Shown: positions 8,305 through 16,704 of the stretch, piece after piece
Position numbering within the stretch: position 1 is the stretch's first letter
Layout: the number at the start of each line of letters is the position of its first letter
Source of the DNA: Deltaproteobacteria bacterium
GTDB taxonomy: Bacteria; Myxococcota_A; Polyangia; Polyangiales; JAFGIB01
Reading direction: 5' to 3'
Assembly (NCBI GenBank): GCA_016929805.1
Contig: JAFGIB010000273.1
Location: 1 to 38,264, forward strand
DNA: 38,264 nucleotides
Translations under genes and position numbers: made by a program
The notes under the pieces: model-generated
What the model was told of the DNA's origin: nothing
The model's input: only the letters and a program-made list of their open reading frames with translations
Databases searched by the model: none

Positions 8305-10056
8305 CTATTCGAGAAGGAAATCCCACCTCAGGTTCGCCAAGATCCTGTCGTTGGAATCCATCCCGTAAATCAGACTGAATTCGTCATTAGGCTGAAAGGT
8401 CGCGTATCCAACCGCCGCTTTTAACCCTTCCGTTAGCTCATACCCAAGCTCGGCCTTCGCCATCCAGCCGGTATAACGCCAAATGCCGAAAAGAATCGCG
8501 CGGATATCCAGGCTCAACCGCTCCTGTAAAAACGTCTGTTGCCACACCAAGGCGAATTGCGGTTGCTCCACGGGGAATTGAAGCCCTATTGAGCTATCGC
8601 TGTCCGCGTCGTGTTCCGGACTATCAATTACATAGTGTTGCTCGTATTCGAAGATCAAATTCGCGTCTTTGACGATGTTTTGATATTGAAAACCGAACAT
8701 ACTCACCAGTTGATGGTATTTGGCGATATCCACATTAAAACCTTCGATACTGGTATCGGTCGTGTTGAACGCCCTGTTGATGTCAAACGCGAGCTCCCAC
8801 TTAAGAACCACATCCTCAACCGGAACCGACCCCGAGTGTGCCAACATGGTGTAGCGCGGATGCCATAGCTCGATATCCACCACGTCGTTTGCTATGAATT
8901 CCGACACCGGCGTCTGGGGATTCACGCCTCGCCGTTCTAAGATCGAAGCGGCGTAAAACGAGAGGTCGAATCCATGCCCCGCATAGCTCCACCGCCCCAG
9001 AACTTGAGACGCCTGATTGACCCATCTACCCGGAATGTCTTTGTATCGCAGCGTTTTCGAATACCGTACCGCCTCGATTCTAGGGTCTTCGAGCAGCAGC
9101 GCGCGAAGCGGGCTGAACGCCGCCATGGGCGGCGGGGTCAATCCGAAGTAGGATTCGTGAATGACCATCGCTTCCAAACGGTGGTCGCCCAAGTAAAAGC
9201 CCAACTTCGTCGCTAAGGTCGCCATTCGCCTGTCGACTAAATCGACTAAAAAGTGCTCGCGAAAATCCTGAGGATTGACCACGTCTATCGGACTGAGAAC
9301 CATACCCTCTCCCCAGGCGACGATTTGACGGCCGAAGGTCAATTCAACAACATCGTAGGTAAGAGTAAGACTGGTTTCCCTTCCGATGATCTGGTATTCG
9401 TAGGCGTCCAATACCGCGTCGTCATAGGAATCACGTTGATGAAGATACGCGAAATCGTATTCCAGATGCACGCCGGCAACGAGACGCAACTCGAGCGAAT
9501 CGGCATCGATATCGAATCTCTTTTTGTAGCGTAAGTCACTATCTAAATTCTGCCGCAGCTTCGCCCAGGGATTGTCTTTAAGACGTTCAGACCACCATTC
9601 AGCTTGGCTGCGCACGAAACTGTCAAGGGTCAAGCTCCCGGCCGACGCGACCGCTGGAGCACTCTCTCCCGCGCTCGAGTCCTCTTCTCCGAACCCAACG
9701 CTATCCGAGTCGCTCTCTCCAAATCCAATCGTATCCTCGCTCGAGACCTGCGATTCAGCCGTTTCTGCTTTAGGCGGCTCAGACTCGGTCGAGGTCGACT
9801 CCGCGGTAACCGCGTCACCCGCTCGGCTCGGAGAGTCCGCGGGCGCCTGCTCCTGATCCGCGAGAGGCGGTTCCGGCGCGGATTCGGTTATCGCCTCTTG
9901 TTCCGCCTCGACGGCTATGTCTTCCTTATTACTCTTCCGGTCGTCGGTTGGCTGATCCACCTGCGCCTGAGCCGTCGAAACCTGAAGGATAAGCAACGCG
10001 ACATAAATGTTGACCGTTCGAAGTTTGAAATTTTCAAGATAGCTAGAGCAAACCAT
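8305..10056 (-). CDS. DUF1302-like outer-membrane beta-barrel protein
   Basis: This 583-aa product has a predicted signal peptide ending near ...STAQAQ (residue 32). A disordered Glu/Ser/Ala/Pro spacer follows (about 33-140), with a twice-repeated GFGE motif at 111-124. The barrel holds FGRQIVAWGEGMVLSPIDVV (about 241-260), NPQDFREH and VDRRMA. These fit the DUF1302 family pattern of RQ-x-V-x-WGE, DVVNP-x-D and RR. The rest alternates in barrel fashion to the C-terminus. DUF1302 proteins are outer-membrane barrels with uncertain, possibly transport, roles. The gene converges on the Cys-rich gene and is followed upstream by a 14-bp palindrome. The spacer resembles those on two other barrels here (18329, 30233). 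Confidence 0.8.
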   Translation of the reverse strand: MVCSSYLENFKLRTVNIYVALLILQVSTAQAQVDQPTDDRKSNKEDIAVEAEQEAITESAPEPPLADQEQAPADSPSRAGDAVTAESTSTESEPPKAETAESQVSSEDTIGFGESDSDSVGFGEEDSSAGESAPAVASAGSLTLDSFVRSQAEWWSERLKDNPWAKLRQNLDSDLRYKKRFDIDADSLELRLVAGVHLEYDFAYLHQRDSYDDAVLDAYEYQIIGRETSLTLTYDVVELTFGRQIVAWGEGMVLSPIDVVNPQDFREHFLVDLVDRRMATLATKLGFYLGDHRLEAMVIHESYFGLTPPPMAAFSPLRALLLEDPRIEAVRYSKTLRYKDIPGRWVNQASQVLGRWSYAGHGFDLSFYAASILERRGVNPQTPVSEFIANDVVDIELWHPRYTMLAHSGSVPVEDVVLKWELAFDINRAFNTTDTSIEGFNVDIAKYHQLVSMFGFQYQNIVKDANLIFEYEQHYVIDSPEHDADSDSSIGLQFPVEQPQFALVWQQTFLQERLSLDIRAILFGIWRYTGWMAKAELGYELTEGLKAAVGYATFQPNDEFSLIYGMDSNDRILANLRWDFLLE

Positions 10057-10428
10057 TTTCGACCAGAAAGAGACCGCGAAGTTTGTTCACCCCGATTCGC
10101 CGGGCTCGCGAATCAAAGAGGTTATCGATATCGATACGACCGATATTCAAATGTTCCGTTAGAACGTCCAACGGACTCTACCACATAAGTGCTCGAAAAA
10201 GGCCCGCTTTCTTGATTGCGGCGAGGAAAATCGCCAACTTCTTGCGATACCACAACCGGATAGCGCGCAACACCGACGCTATTGCCAAACTAACCTTGTC
10301 GCCTAAGCGCTTTTTCTTTTTTTAAGAAGCGTTGAAACGCACGCGAAACGGGGCGTTGGAACGATATCCTCGAGATGCGAAACGGCGTTTGGAAACCAAC
10401 ACCGACTAACCGTTCAGCGCTTTTAAAA
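10057..10428. other. Spacer upstream of the DUF1302-like gene
   Basis: This 372-bp stretch lies between two minus-strand genes and has no convincing gene. It holds the palindrome at 10123-10136 and a T-rich run near 10311-10324. The promoter of the barrel gene is probably here, unless the radical SAM gene reads through. Confidence 0.45.
10123..10136. promoter_or_regulatory. 14-bp perfect palindrome, possible operator
   Basis: TATCGATATCGATA is its own reverse complement. It lies 67-80 bp upstream of the minus-strand barrel gene start at 10056, a plausible place for a regulator to bind. No regulator gene is nearby. Chance cannot be excluded. Confidence 0.3.
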
Positions 10429-12285
10429 TCAAGATACGATCTGCCCCCTCATCCAACTGCCTCCATCGGGATCCATGAGTATTTCCCCCACTTGGGCTGG
10501 ATGAGCGATTCGAAGCGTCTGGCTCAAACCATTACAAAAAAGTCCCACGGGCGGCAGTTCCATTCGACCGAGAAAATACGAAACCCGCTCGGCCGAAAAA
10601 TCAAAAGGATAGTCGATAGTCCGTTTCGGGCCCACTTTTGGACAAAAGGCCAGGTCTAGCTTTACGACCCTAGAAACCTGAGCCTTGAGTTCGTCGTTAT
10701 CCGTGTGCGTTTCGAGCCACGTATCGACCACCCGGCTTATTACTGAAAAACAACGGCTCTCTTGGGCAAGCATCAATAGATAAAGCGCACTGCGGTTTTC
10801 GTAGACCACCATTTTGTCATTCATATCGAACCGCGGCATCTCGCTCTTGAACTCATCCACGAGGGCGCCAAGCAGTGCTCTCAACAAGGGGCTTACGGGA
10901 ACGCTTCCCTCGAGCGCGAGAAAACGAGCGGTTAGCGGAATAACGTTCCCGCGAATAAGAACGATATACGAGGTGATAAGGAAATACCCTTCTATCCCTT
11001 CTTGCCGACAAAAAGTGATGCATCTCACTACGTACTCGCCTTTTGCTTTGCCGTAACCGGCTACCGGTATCGTCTCGATTTCGAGCTCTTTGCGACGGCT
11101 ATAGAACTCGGTGCCTGGTAGCAATATGTAACCGAAGATATTGATATTCGGAAACAGCGCCTCCAACCTGTCTAGATTAGCCTCGAAGTCAGTTAGGTTG
11201 TCGCCCGGCAGACCCCATATCAGCTCGGCCGCGATGGGAACGCCGGCTTCCGCCATGATTTTAGCCACCGATTCGACTTGGCTGGTCTTCATATTCTTGC
11301 GGTGGCTAAGTTCGAGCGCTAACGGCGTCATCGTCTGCAAGGCCAAGTTGTAGTGATGGATCATTCCTGAACGAAACAAGAGCATCACGATTTCTTGAGT
11401 CCGGCGGTTGTGGTGTTTACTCCACGAAGTGGCGAAGTTGTTGGGCCTGCCGGTCCGTTTCCTTAGGTCTATCAGAATCCTCGCCTTTTCAAGATCTTGC
11501 TTGAAAGCCCCGAAGTTAGAGTCGCAAAACCAGATGTCCTCGACCCCTCCTTGCGCCAGTCTCTCGAGATCATCTCGGATTCGCTCGGGCGAAAAGTGGT
11601 AAACCTTTGTTCCCGTTGCTCCAGTGCCCCATTCGCAATAGGCGCATCGATGCGGGCAACCGCGGCTCGTTTCATACCCAACCGCCTTATAGCGCGGGTT
11701 ACCGCCGGCGTCGCGAAGCTCGACAATATCTAACGCTGAAGGCAGATCGTCCAAACGCGTGTGACGCGCGCGTGGCGGCGTCCTATGGACCTCTGCGTCT
11801 GATCCCAGGAAGGCCAATCCCGCCACACCATACCAAGACTCTCGATTCTCACAATCGAGAAGCTCTTGGAATGTTTGCTCTCCCTCGCCCACCGCGACCA
11901 CGTCGATACAGTCGCCGCTCAAAAACTCATCCGCGAGCTGAACGTGCGGACCTCCCCCAACGACGAGCAGCCCGGGACAAGAGGAGCGAAGACTCTTAAT
12001 AAGGGCGAGAAATTCCGCGGTATTCCAAGAATAGAAACTAAAACCCACTACGGGTTGTAGCCCCTCGGCGAATGCCTTGCGAGCGGTATAAACAAACCGA
12101 GCGTTCCAGCTCGCCTCAAACCACTCCGCGATATCCTCAGACTGAAAAAAGTGAACCAATTCGATGGAGGTTCGTTCCGCCGTGCTCCCATACTTAGCGA
12201 AATACGCGGCCAAACCTCCGGTTGTCATAGGCACCGCTTCAAAGCGCTCGGAATCCAAGCTAAACAACCAAACGGGACGCTGCAT
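10429..12285 (-). CDS. Cobalamin-binding radical SAM protein
   Basis: This 618-aa protein has the two-domain layout of B12-dependent radical SAM enzymes. The N-terminal part (about 1-180) has the B12-binding-type fold pattern, with VVGGGPHVQLADEFL and VVAVGEGEQTF. The radical SAM domain starts with the cluster motif SRGCPHRCAYCEWG (Cys210, Cys214, Cys217), followed by later elements such as AELIWGLPGDNLTDF. The C-terminal part (about 430-618) is not recognised. Family members do methyl transfers, ring contractions or other radical chemistry on natural products, RiPPs, lipids or tetrapyrroles. No precursor peptide or partner enzyme is visible here, so the substrate is unknown. Cytosolic; probably its own transcription unit. 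Confidence 0.85.
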   Translation of the reverse strand: MQRPVWLFSLDSERFEAVPMTTGGLAAYFAKYGSTAERTSIELVHFFQSEDIAEWFEASWNARFVYTARKAFAEGLQPVVGFSFYSWNTAEFLALIKSLRSSCPGLLVVGGGPHVQLADEFLSGDCIDVVAVGEGEQTFQELLDCENRESWYGVAGLAFLGSDAEVHRTPPRARHTRLDDLPSALDIVELRDAGGNPRYKAVGYETSRGCPHRCAYCEWGTGATGTKVYHFSPERIRDDLERLAQGGVEDIWFCDSNFGAFKQDLEKARILIDLRKRTGRPNNFATSWSKHHNRRTQEIVMLLFRSGMIHHYNLALQTMTPLALELSHRKNMKTSQVESVAKIMAEAGVPIAAELIWGLPGDNLTDFEANLDRLEALFPNINIFGYILLPGTEFYSRRKELEIETIPVAGYGKAKGEYVVRCITFCRQEGIEGYFLITSYIVLIRGNVIPLTARFLALEGSVPVSPLLRALLGALVDEFKSEMPRFDMNDKMVVYENRSALYLLMLAQESRCFSVISRVVDTWLETHTDNDELKAQVSRVVKLDLAFCPKVGPKRTIDYPFDFSAERVSYFLGRMELPPVGLFCNGLSQTLRIAHPAQVGEILMDPDGGSWMRGQIVS

Positions 12286-12467
12286 ATAAAGTCCTCGAAA
12301 ACGCGTTATCAGTGCTACTTGGTGAATACGAAGCGTTGAATCGTTCTTATTGCTTTCGTACGAATGTACGCTTTGGCTGTTTGCGGTCGGTTCGTCATCC
12401 TGAACGGCGCATCGAAAAACGGCATAGTAGGCTCGCGTCGGTAAATACCTTACAAAAAACCGCTCGT

Positions 12468-12764
12468 TCAGCCTCTCTTACCGTAGTCGATCGATCCAGC
12501 GTTTCGACGGTTTCGCGGCTGAACGCTACCGCCGATAGCGCCTAAGCCAATCGCTAACCAGCAAAAAAACCCAGCCAATAATACCATCCCAACTAGAAAA
12601 TGGCTGAAGCCGATCTGAAAGAGTCCAATAGCTAAAGCCACGATAACGAAGGGAACGATCACGAGGAGAAACTTCCGTTTTCTAGCGGATCGTTGCGCTG
12701 CCAAGGCGGCCGCTTGCTCCTGCTCTTTTCTTTCCCTTCGTTGCTCTCGTCTATTCGTCCGCAT
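12468..12764 (-). CDS. Small membrane protein, unknown
   Basis: This 98-aa product has a very basic Arg/Glu/Gln-rich N-terminus (about 1-30, possible short coiled coil) and two hydrophobic segments (about 32-50 and 55-79). A polar Asn/Arg tail follows. The basic N-terminus suggests it faces the cytoplasm. GGATAAG precedes the ATG. No family recognised. The gene is short but its composition is protein-like. It lies 182 bp upstream of the radical SAM gene on the same strand, so co-transcription is possible. Confidence 0.5.
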   Translation of the reverse strand: MRTNRREQRRERKEQEQAAALAAQRSARKRKFLLVIVPFVIVALAIGLFQIGFSHFLVGMVLLAGFFCWLAIGLGAIGGSVQPRNRRNAGSIDYGKRG

Positions 12765-13209
12765 TTCTTATCCAAACGGCGTGAGCATAGCCAGGGAATG
12801 CGCGTTCTTTCAAGTCGATATAAAGGCTATTCAGCAGGTAGGTTGCAAAGCCGCCGACCTCGACACAAGCGGTTTCACCGCGTTTTACTCGGTAAAAAGT
12901 ACGTAAAAATCGCCTTCAAGGCGAATTCGTTTGAATTCGGCCGGTTCCAAATACACTTGGACAAAAACCGGTCTCCTCGCTGCCCAAACCTAATTTTATT
13001 CGTCAAAACGAAGTAAAATCTTTGTTGCCATAAAGGCTCGAAGAGATTAAAAAAGCACAAACGATTTCTTTGTAACTCGGTCACGGGGCGGAGCGAAAAC
13101 CGTTCGACATTTAGGAAAAAAACATGGTTATTTTTTTATAACCAAACTTCGTCAATAACTTCAGTTCCCGTGATCATCCGTTGTTTCTTACGATACGAAA
13201 AGGCAAAAA
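12765..13209. other. Divergent intergenic region
   Basis: This 445-bp gap lies between the minus-strand small membrane protein and the plus-strand DUF1015 gene. I see no gene; short open frames here lack support. The notable element is the hairpin at 13125-13144, just upstream of the DUF1015 gene. Confidence 0.45.
13125..13146 (+). promoter_or_regulatory. AT-rich hairpin and 16-base motif shared with module B upstream region
   Basis: TGGTTAT (13125-13131) pairs with ATAACCA (13138-13144) around a T6 loop. TTTTTTTATAACCAAA (13131-13146) recurs exactly at 14871-14886. The two copies precede their genes by 63 and 48 bases. It may be a common promoter element or protein site, or low-complexity coincidence. 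Confidence 0.35.
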
Positions 13210-14451
13210 GTGCTCAGAATAAACCCCTTCGCAGCCCTCCGACCGCTCCCGCAATTCAGCGCTCACGTAGCCTCTGTTCCTTTCGATGTTTTAAGCGCAG
13301 CAGAGGCTCGCGCCATAGCAGCGAGTAACGAGCTCAGCTTTTTGCGCGTTACGCGAGCTGAGATCGATCTTCCGCCGGATACCGATCCACATAGCGATAG
13401 CGTCTATGAGCGGGCGCTCATTAATTTTAGAGAGCTTCAGAAAAAAGGCGTATTCGTCCAAGATGACAAGCCCGGCATTTACATCTACCGCTTGCGCGTC
13501 GTCTTACTCGGTAGAGAGGTTGAGCAAACCGGCGTCGTTTGTTGTTGCCATATAGACGACTACAACAACGGGCTGATAAAAAAGCACGAAAAGACGCGTC
13601 AGGATAAGGAAGAGGACCGCACGCGCCACATCATAACGATCAACGCCAACGCGGGCCCGGTCTTTCTTTTATATAAAAATCAAAACCAAATCGAAGCGTT
13701 GGTGCAAGCGGAGATAGAAAAAGAGCCGCTCTATGACTTCACCGCGGTTGACGGTGTGCGCCATACGATTTGGCGAACGGAAGACCCGGATTTATATGTC
13801 CAAGCGTTTGCGCGATTGGATGACGCGTATATCGCGGATGGACACCATCGGTCCGCCTCTGCGGCTCGCGCGGCCGCCTATTTTCGCGAAAACAACGCGA
13901 ATCACACCGGCGCCGAGCAGTACAACTGGTTTTTGACGGTCCTCTTCCCGGCCGATCAGCTTTCCGTCCTACCCTACCATCGAGTCGTAAAAGACCTAAA
14001 CGGGACGAAACCCGACCAACTGCTCAGAAAGCTGAAGGAAATCGGCACGGTCGAAAAAGCCGGCAAACCGGAACCCGACGAGGCCGGTTCGTTTGGAATG
14101 TATTTCGAGAACAGATGGTTTCGATTGACCTTACCTAAAGAGTCGATCATCAACCATCATCCGGTAAACTCGTTGGACTATGTTCTGCTTTATGATCGGA
14201 TTTTAAACCCGGTTTTGGGAATCGGAGAGATTCGGACCGATCAACGGATCGATTTCGTAGGGGGTATTCGAGGCACGAAAGAGCTGGAAAAGCGAGTAGA
14301 TTCGGGCGAATGCGCGGTGGCTTTCGCCATGCGGGCCGCCACGATCAACCAGCTTTTGTCTGTTGCGGACGCGGGGATGATCATGCCGCCGAAATCCACC
14401 TGGTTTGAGCCCAAGCTGCGGTCGGGATTGTTAATCCATACTTTAGATTAA
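13210..14451 (+). CDS. DUF1015 family protein
   Basis: This 413-aa cytosolic protein has the family's typical opening, INPFAALRPLP then a PFDV-type motif (VASVPFDVLSAAEA), which supports GTG 13210 as start; the ribosome-binding site is weak. Further family-type motifs are FLRVTRAEIDLP (about 44-55), KKHEKTRQDKEEDR (about 124-137) and DGHHRSASA (Asp210, His212, His213, Arg214). The DGHHR motif resembles the ParB/sulfiredoxin-type motif seen in free-serine kinases. I infer a possible nucleotide- or phosphate-dependent enzyme, but the biochemical role of DUF1015 is not settled to my knowledge. Length is normal. It is separated from module B by a MITE copy, so co-transcription is unlikely. Confidence 0.85.
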   Translation: MLRINPFAALRPLPQFSAHVASVPFDVLSAAEARAIAASNELSFLRVTRAEIDLPPDTDPHSDSVYERALINFRELQKKGVFVQDDKPGIYIYRLRVVLLGREVEQTGVVCCCHIDDYNNGLIKKHEKTRQDKEEDRTRHIITINANAGPVFLLYKNQNQIEALVQAEIEKEPLYDFTAVDGVRHTIWRTEDPDLYVQAFARLDDAYIADGHHRSASAARAAAYFRENNANHTGAEQYNWFLTVLFPADQLSVLPYHRVVKDLNGTKPDQLLRKLKEIGTVEKAGKPEPDEAGSFGMYFENRWFRLTLPKESIINHHPVNSLDYVLLYDRILNPVLGIGEIRTDQRIDFVGGIRGTKELEKRVDSGECAVAFAMRAATINQLLSVADAGMIMPPKSTWFEPKLRSGLLIHTLD

Positions 14452-14934
14452 CAACCGATTTCCCGGCTCCCCTGTTTTTATTGGGAGATAGTAATTTTAA
14501 CTGCTTCGCGTTGTTTACCTTAACGGTGCAAAAACTCCGTCGGCGTAAACCGCTTTCGCTCGCGTAAAATAGCGCGAACTAAGGGCGTGCTCGCTTTTTT
14601 TGTACCTCACTTAGGGTGACCAAAGCTCGGGTCCAAAAAGAGTTCCGCGCGCCTTTATTTCATCGCTTTTTCGCGTTTCCGCTCGAGGTTTTTGCAACGT
14701 TAAGGTTTATCTAGCGTGTCGAGGTAATGCTCCGAGGGATTCGATCGCTATTCGGGCATCATTCGCTCCCGCGTGCTTTATTCTGTGTCAATCTCGTGTG
14801 CCAGCGAGGCCGCGGTATGACATAAATGTCGTAATTCCTCTTTGTTGCCCATACGAACTCTCATGACAGCTTTTTTTATAACCAAAATACGACTAGAATT
14901 GTCGGCGGAATAAATCTTGCTAGGGCAAAGGGTT
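14452..14934. other. Gene-free region with a full MITE copy, upstream of module B
   Basis: This 483-bp gap contains a full 188-bp MITE-like copy (14518-14705) and, nearer module B, the shared 16-base motif (14871-14886). TAGAAT at 14894-14899 could be a -10 box, but I see no matching -35. No gene. Confidence 0.5.
14518..14705. mobile_element. MITE-like element, full-length copy 1
   Basis: This 188-bp non-coding element begins CCTTAACGGTGCAAAAA and ends TTTTTGCAACGTTAAGG, giving inverted termini of about 17 bp with one mismatch. The arms are imperfectly complementary further in. It is flanked on both sides by TTTA (14514-14517 and 14706-14709), a likely 4-bp target duplication. It is closely similar along its whole length to 24117-24305. 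With no coding capacity it would need a transposase in trans; none is in the window. Confidence 0.8.
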
Positions 14935-16704
14935 ATGAACAAACCATTATTTATAATAGAAATTGCAGCAGCGTTGCTTATCTTCGGCTGCTCAACGGGT
15001 GATAATAGCGAGGCGGGAGATATGACCCACGCAAATGGGACGCCCGTCGCTACAGGCGGATACGCCACGGGGCCCACCGCGGGTATGGAAGGTCAAGCTG
15101 GGCGGAAGGATGATGCTCCCGGGGAAATGATGGACGGAGGGGTTCAGACATTACCTCCGGAAAAGGAAAAGCTCGTCGATTTCGAACAACCGCAAGCCGG
15201 CAAGCGTTTTGTCTTTGTAGTAAATCCCGAGACCGACAGCGTCTTCATAATCGACTCCAAGAATTTCGCCGTTAAAACCGCTCATCCCCCCGGTGACAAA
15301 CCGACCTTCTTAAAAACGGTCGAGTCACCGACAGACGAAGCCGATATCGCGATAGTGCTGAACGCCCCGTTGGTAGCAAAAGACGAGGAAAACAACGCAG
15401 CCGTTATTCGAGCCAAAGCAGACGAAGAGCCAACCGCTAACGCTCTGCGTGTAGTAAAGAATTCAAACGTGATCGCGGTTTCCCCCGACGGGCGCCATGC
15501 CGTGGTCTACTATAACTCGAACTACTCGAGCGCCAGCGATAGCTCGGGACGTTATCAGGATGTGACGGTGATCTCGCTTTCAAAGGAGTCGGATCAATCG
15601 TTCAACATAACAGTCGGCTTCCGTCCGAGCGCGGTCTATTTTACAAGCGACGGGACCAAGGGATTCGTGGTTACGGAAGACGGGGTATCGATTCTAGACT
15701 TCGCGGAGATCGAACGCTCCGGAGCGGGCGTCGCAGAAACGGTTTCGTTAGGTTATACGCTGAGCGAGCGTCCCTCTGACGTCTCGATCACGGCGGATGG
15801 CCGGTACGCGCTCGCTCGCTTGCAGAATGACGCGGCTGTTTATCTTGTCGATTTAGAAACCAGATCTATCAAAGCGCTCAATTTGGTTTTGAAGGAAATC
15901 ATAAACCGCGATTCCGACGCTGATGATGACGACGCCGGCGTTGATCCTCGAGTTTCGCAAGGCCAGATAACGGATCTCGATCTAGCCGCGTCGGGCGATT
16001 ACGCCGTGGCCGTTTTAAGAGATACCAGCGAGGTTCTGAAGATCCCGGTCCCGCAGGCCTTCGACGACCCGTCGCAAATCAACGCGACGAAAATCGATGG
16101 CGTGGTCATCGGTTTAAGCGAGCTGGCCCCGGACGGGCGCCACGCGCTTTTATATACCACTGTCGTTCCAGACGAGCGCGTCACCGTGCTTGACCTGGAA
16201 GGAGAAACGAAACCGCAAACCGTTAGACTGCAGAAGTCGATTGAAACGGTGGCGATAGCGCCGGACAGCAAAAACGCGTTGCTTATTCATACCAAGCAGG
16301 AGGGCTGGCGCGAGGATCCGGCGATCGACGAAAACACACGCATCGACCGCTCGTACGGCTATAGCATTCTCAGATTGGCCGATGGTTTTCCCAAGCTGCA
16401 AGTCACCGATACGCAACTCGGGCCTTTTGTAATCACGCCCGAATACCTCTTTATTCTTTTCCGCGACGACGCTCTTTCGATCAAGGAAGTTCAGCGCGTA
16501 TCGCTGGTTAGCTTGCAAGTTGACACGATCGGTCTGAAACGGCCTCCTTATTCAATAGGTAGTATTTCACAATTTGAAAGGGTTTTTATCGCTCAAGAAC
16601 AGGCGGGCGGTTTAATCACCCTGATGGATTGGAAAGGCGACCTAAGAGAAGATATATCAGGCTTTGACCGAAATCCGAAAATCGAACGTGGGAGCGAAAA
16701 ATGA
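14935..16704 (+). CDS. Beta-propeller (YVTN-like) lipoprotein, module B first gene
   Basis: The start is ATG 14935, with AGGGCAAAGGG upstream and a compact lipoprotein signal ending LLIFGC (Cys19). The 589-aa product continues with a Gly/Thr/Ala-rich spacer and a propeller-like body (RFVFVVNPETDSVFIID, SPDGRHAVVYYN, GFVVTEDGVSILDF, APDSKNALLIHT). An acidic loop with DDDDAGVDPR interrupts it near codon 330. It is the paralogue of the lipoprotein at 643, including an equivalent acidic loop before a DPR motif. It overlaps the next gene by 4 bp (ATGA), so the two are translationally coupled. Probably anchored to a membrane on the outside of the cytoplasm. No catalytic residues are seen; ligand unknown. 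Confidence 0.85.
   Translation: MNKPLFIIEIAAALLIFGCSTGDNSEAGDMTHANGTPVATGGYATGPTAGMEGQAGRKDDAPGEMMDGGVQTLPPEKEKLVDFEQPQAGKRFVFVVNPETDSVFIIDSKNFAVKTAHPPGDKPTFLKTVESPTDEADIAIVLNAPLVAKDEENNAAVIRAKADEEPTANALRVVKNSNVIAVSPDGRHAVVYYNSNYSSASDSSGRYQDVTVISLSKESDQSFNITVGFRPSAVYFTSDGTKGFVVTEDGVSILDFAEIERSGAGVAETVSLGYTLSERPSDVSITADGRYALARLQNDAAVYLVDLETRSIKALNLVLKEIINRDSDADDDDAGVDPRVSQGQITDLDLAASGDYAVAVLRDTSEVLKIPVPQAFDDPSQINATKIDGVVIGLSELAPDGRHALLYTTVVPDERVTVLDLEGETKPQTVRLQKSIETVAIAPDSKNALLIHTKQEGWREDPAIDENTRIDRSYGYSILRLADGFPKLQVTDTQLGPFVITPEYLFILFRDDALSIKEVQRVSLVSLQVDTIGLKRPPYSIGSISQFERVFIAQEQAGGLITLMDWKGDLREDISGFDRNPKIERGSEK

Noticed and set aside
9604-10188. 194-codon plus-strand open frame
   Set aside because: It is antisense to the DUF1302-like gene, is extremely Arg-rich and is an artefact of the low-complexity spacer.
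14778-15077. 99-codon minus-strand open frame at the start of module B
   Set aside because: It overlaps the lipoprotein signal region and spacer in antisense and has no homology-like motifs.
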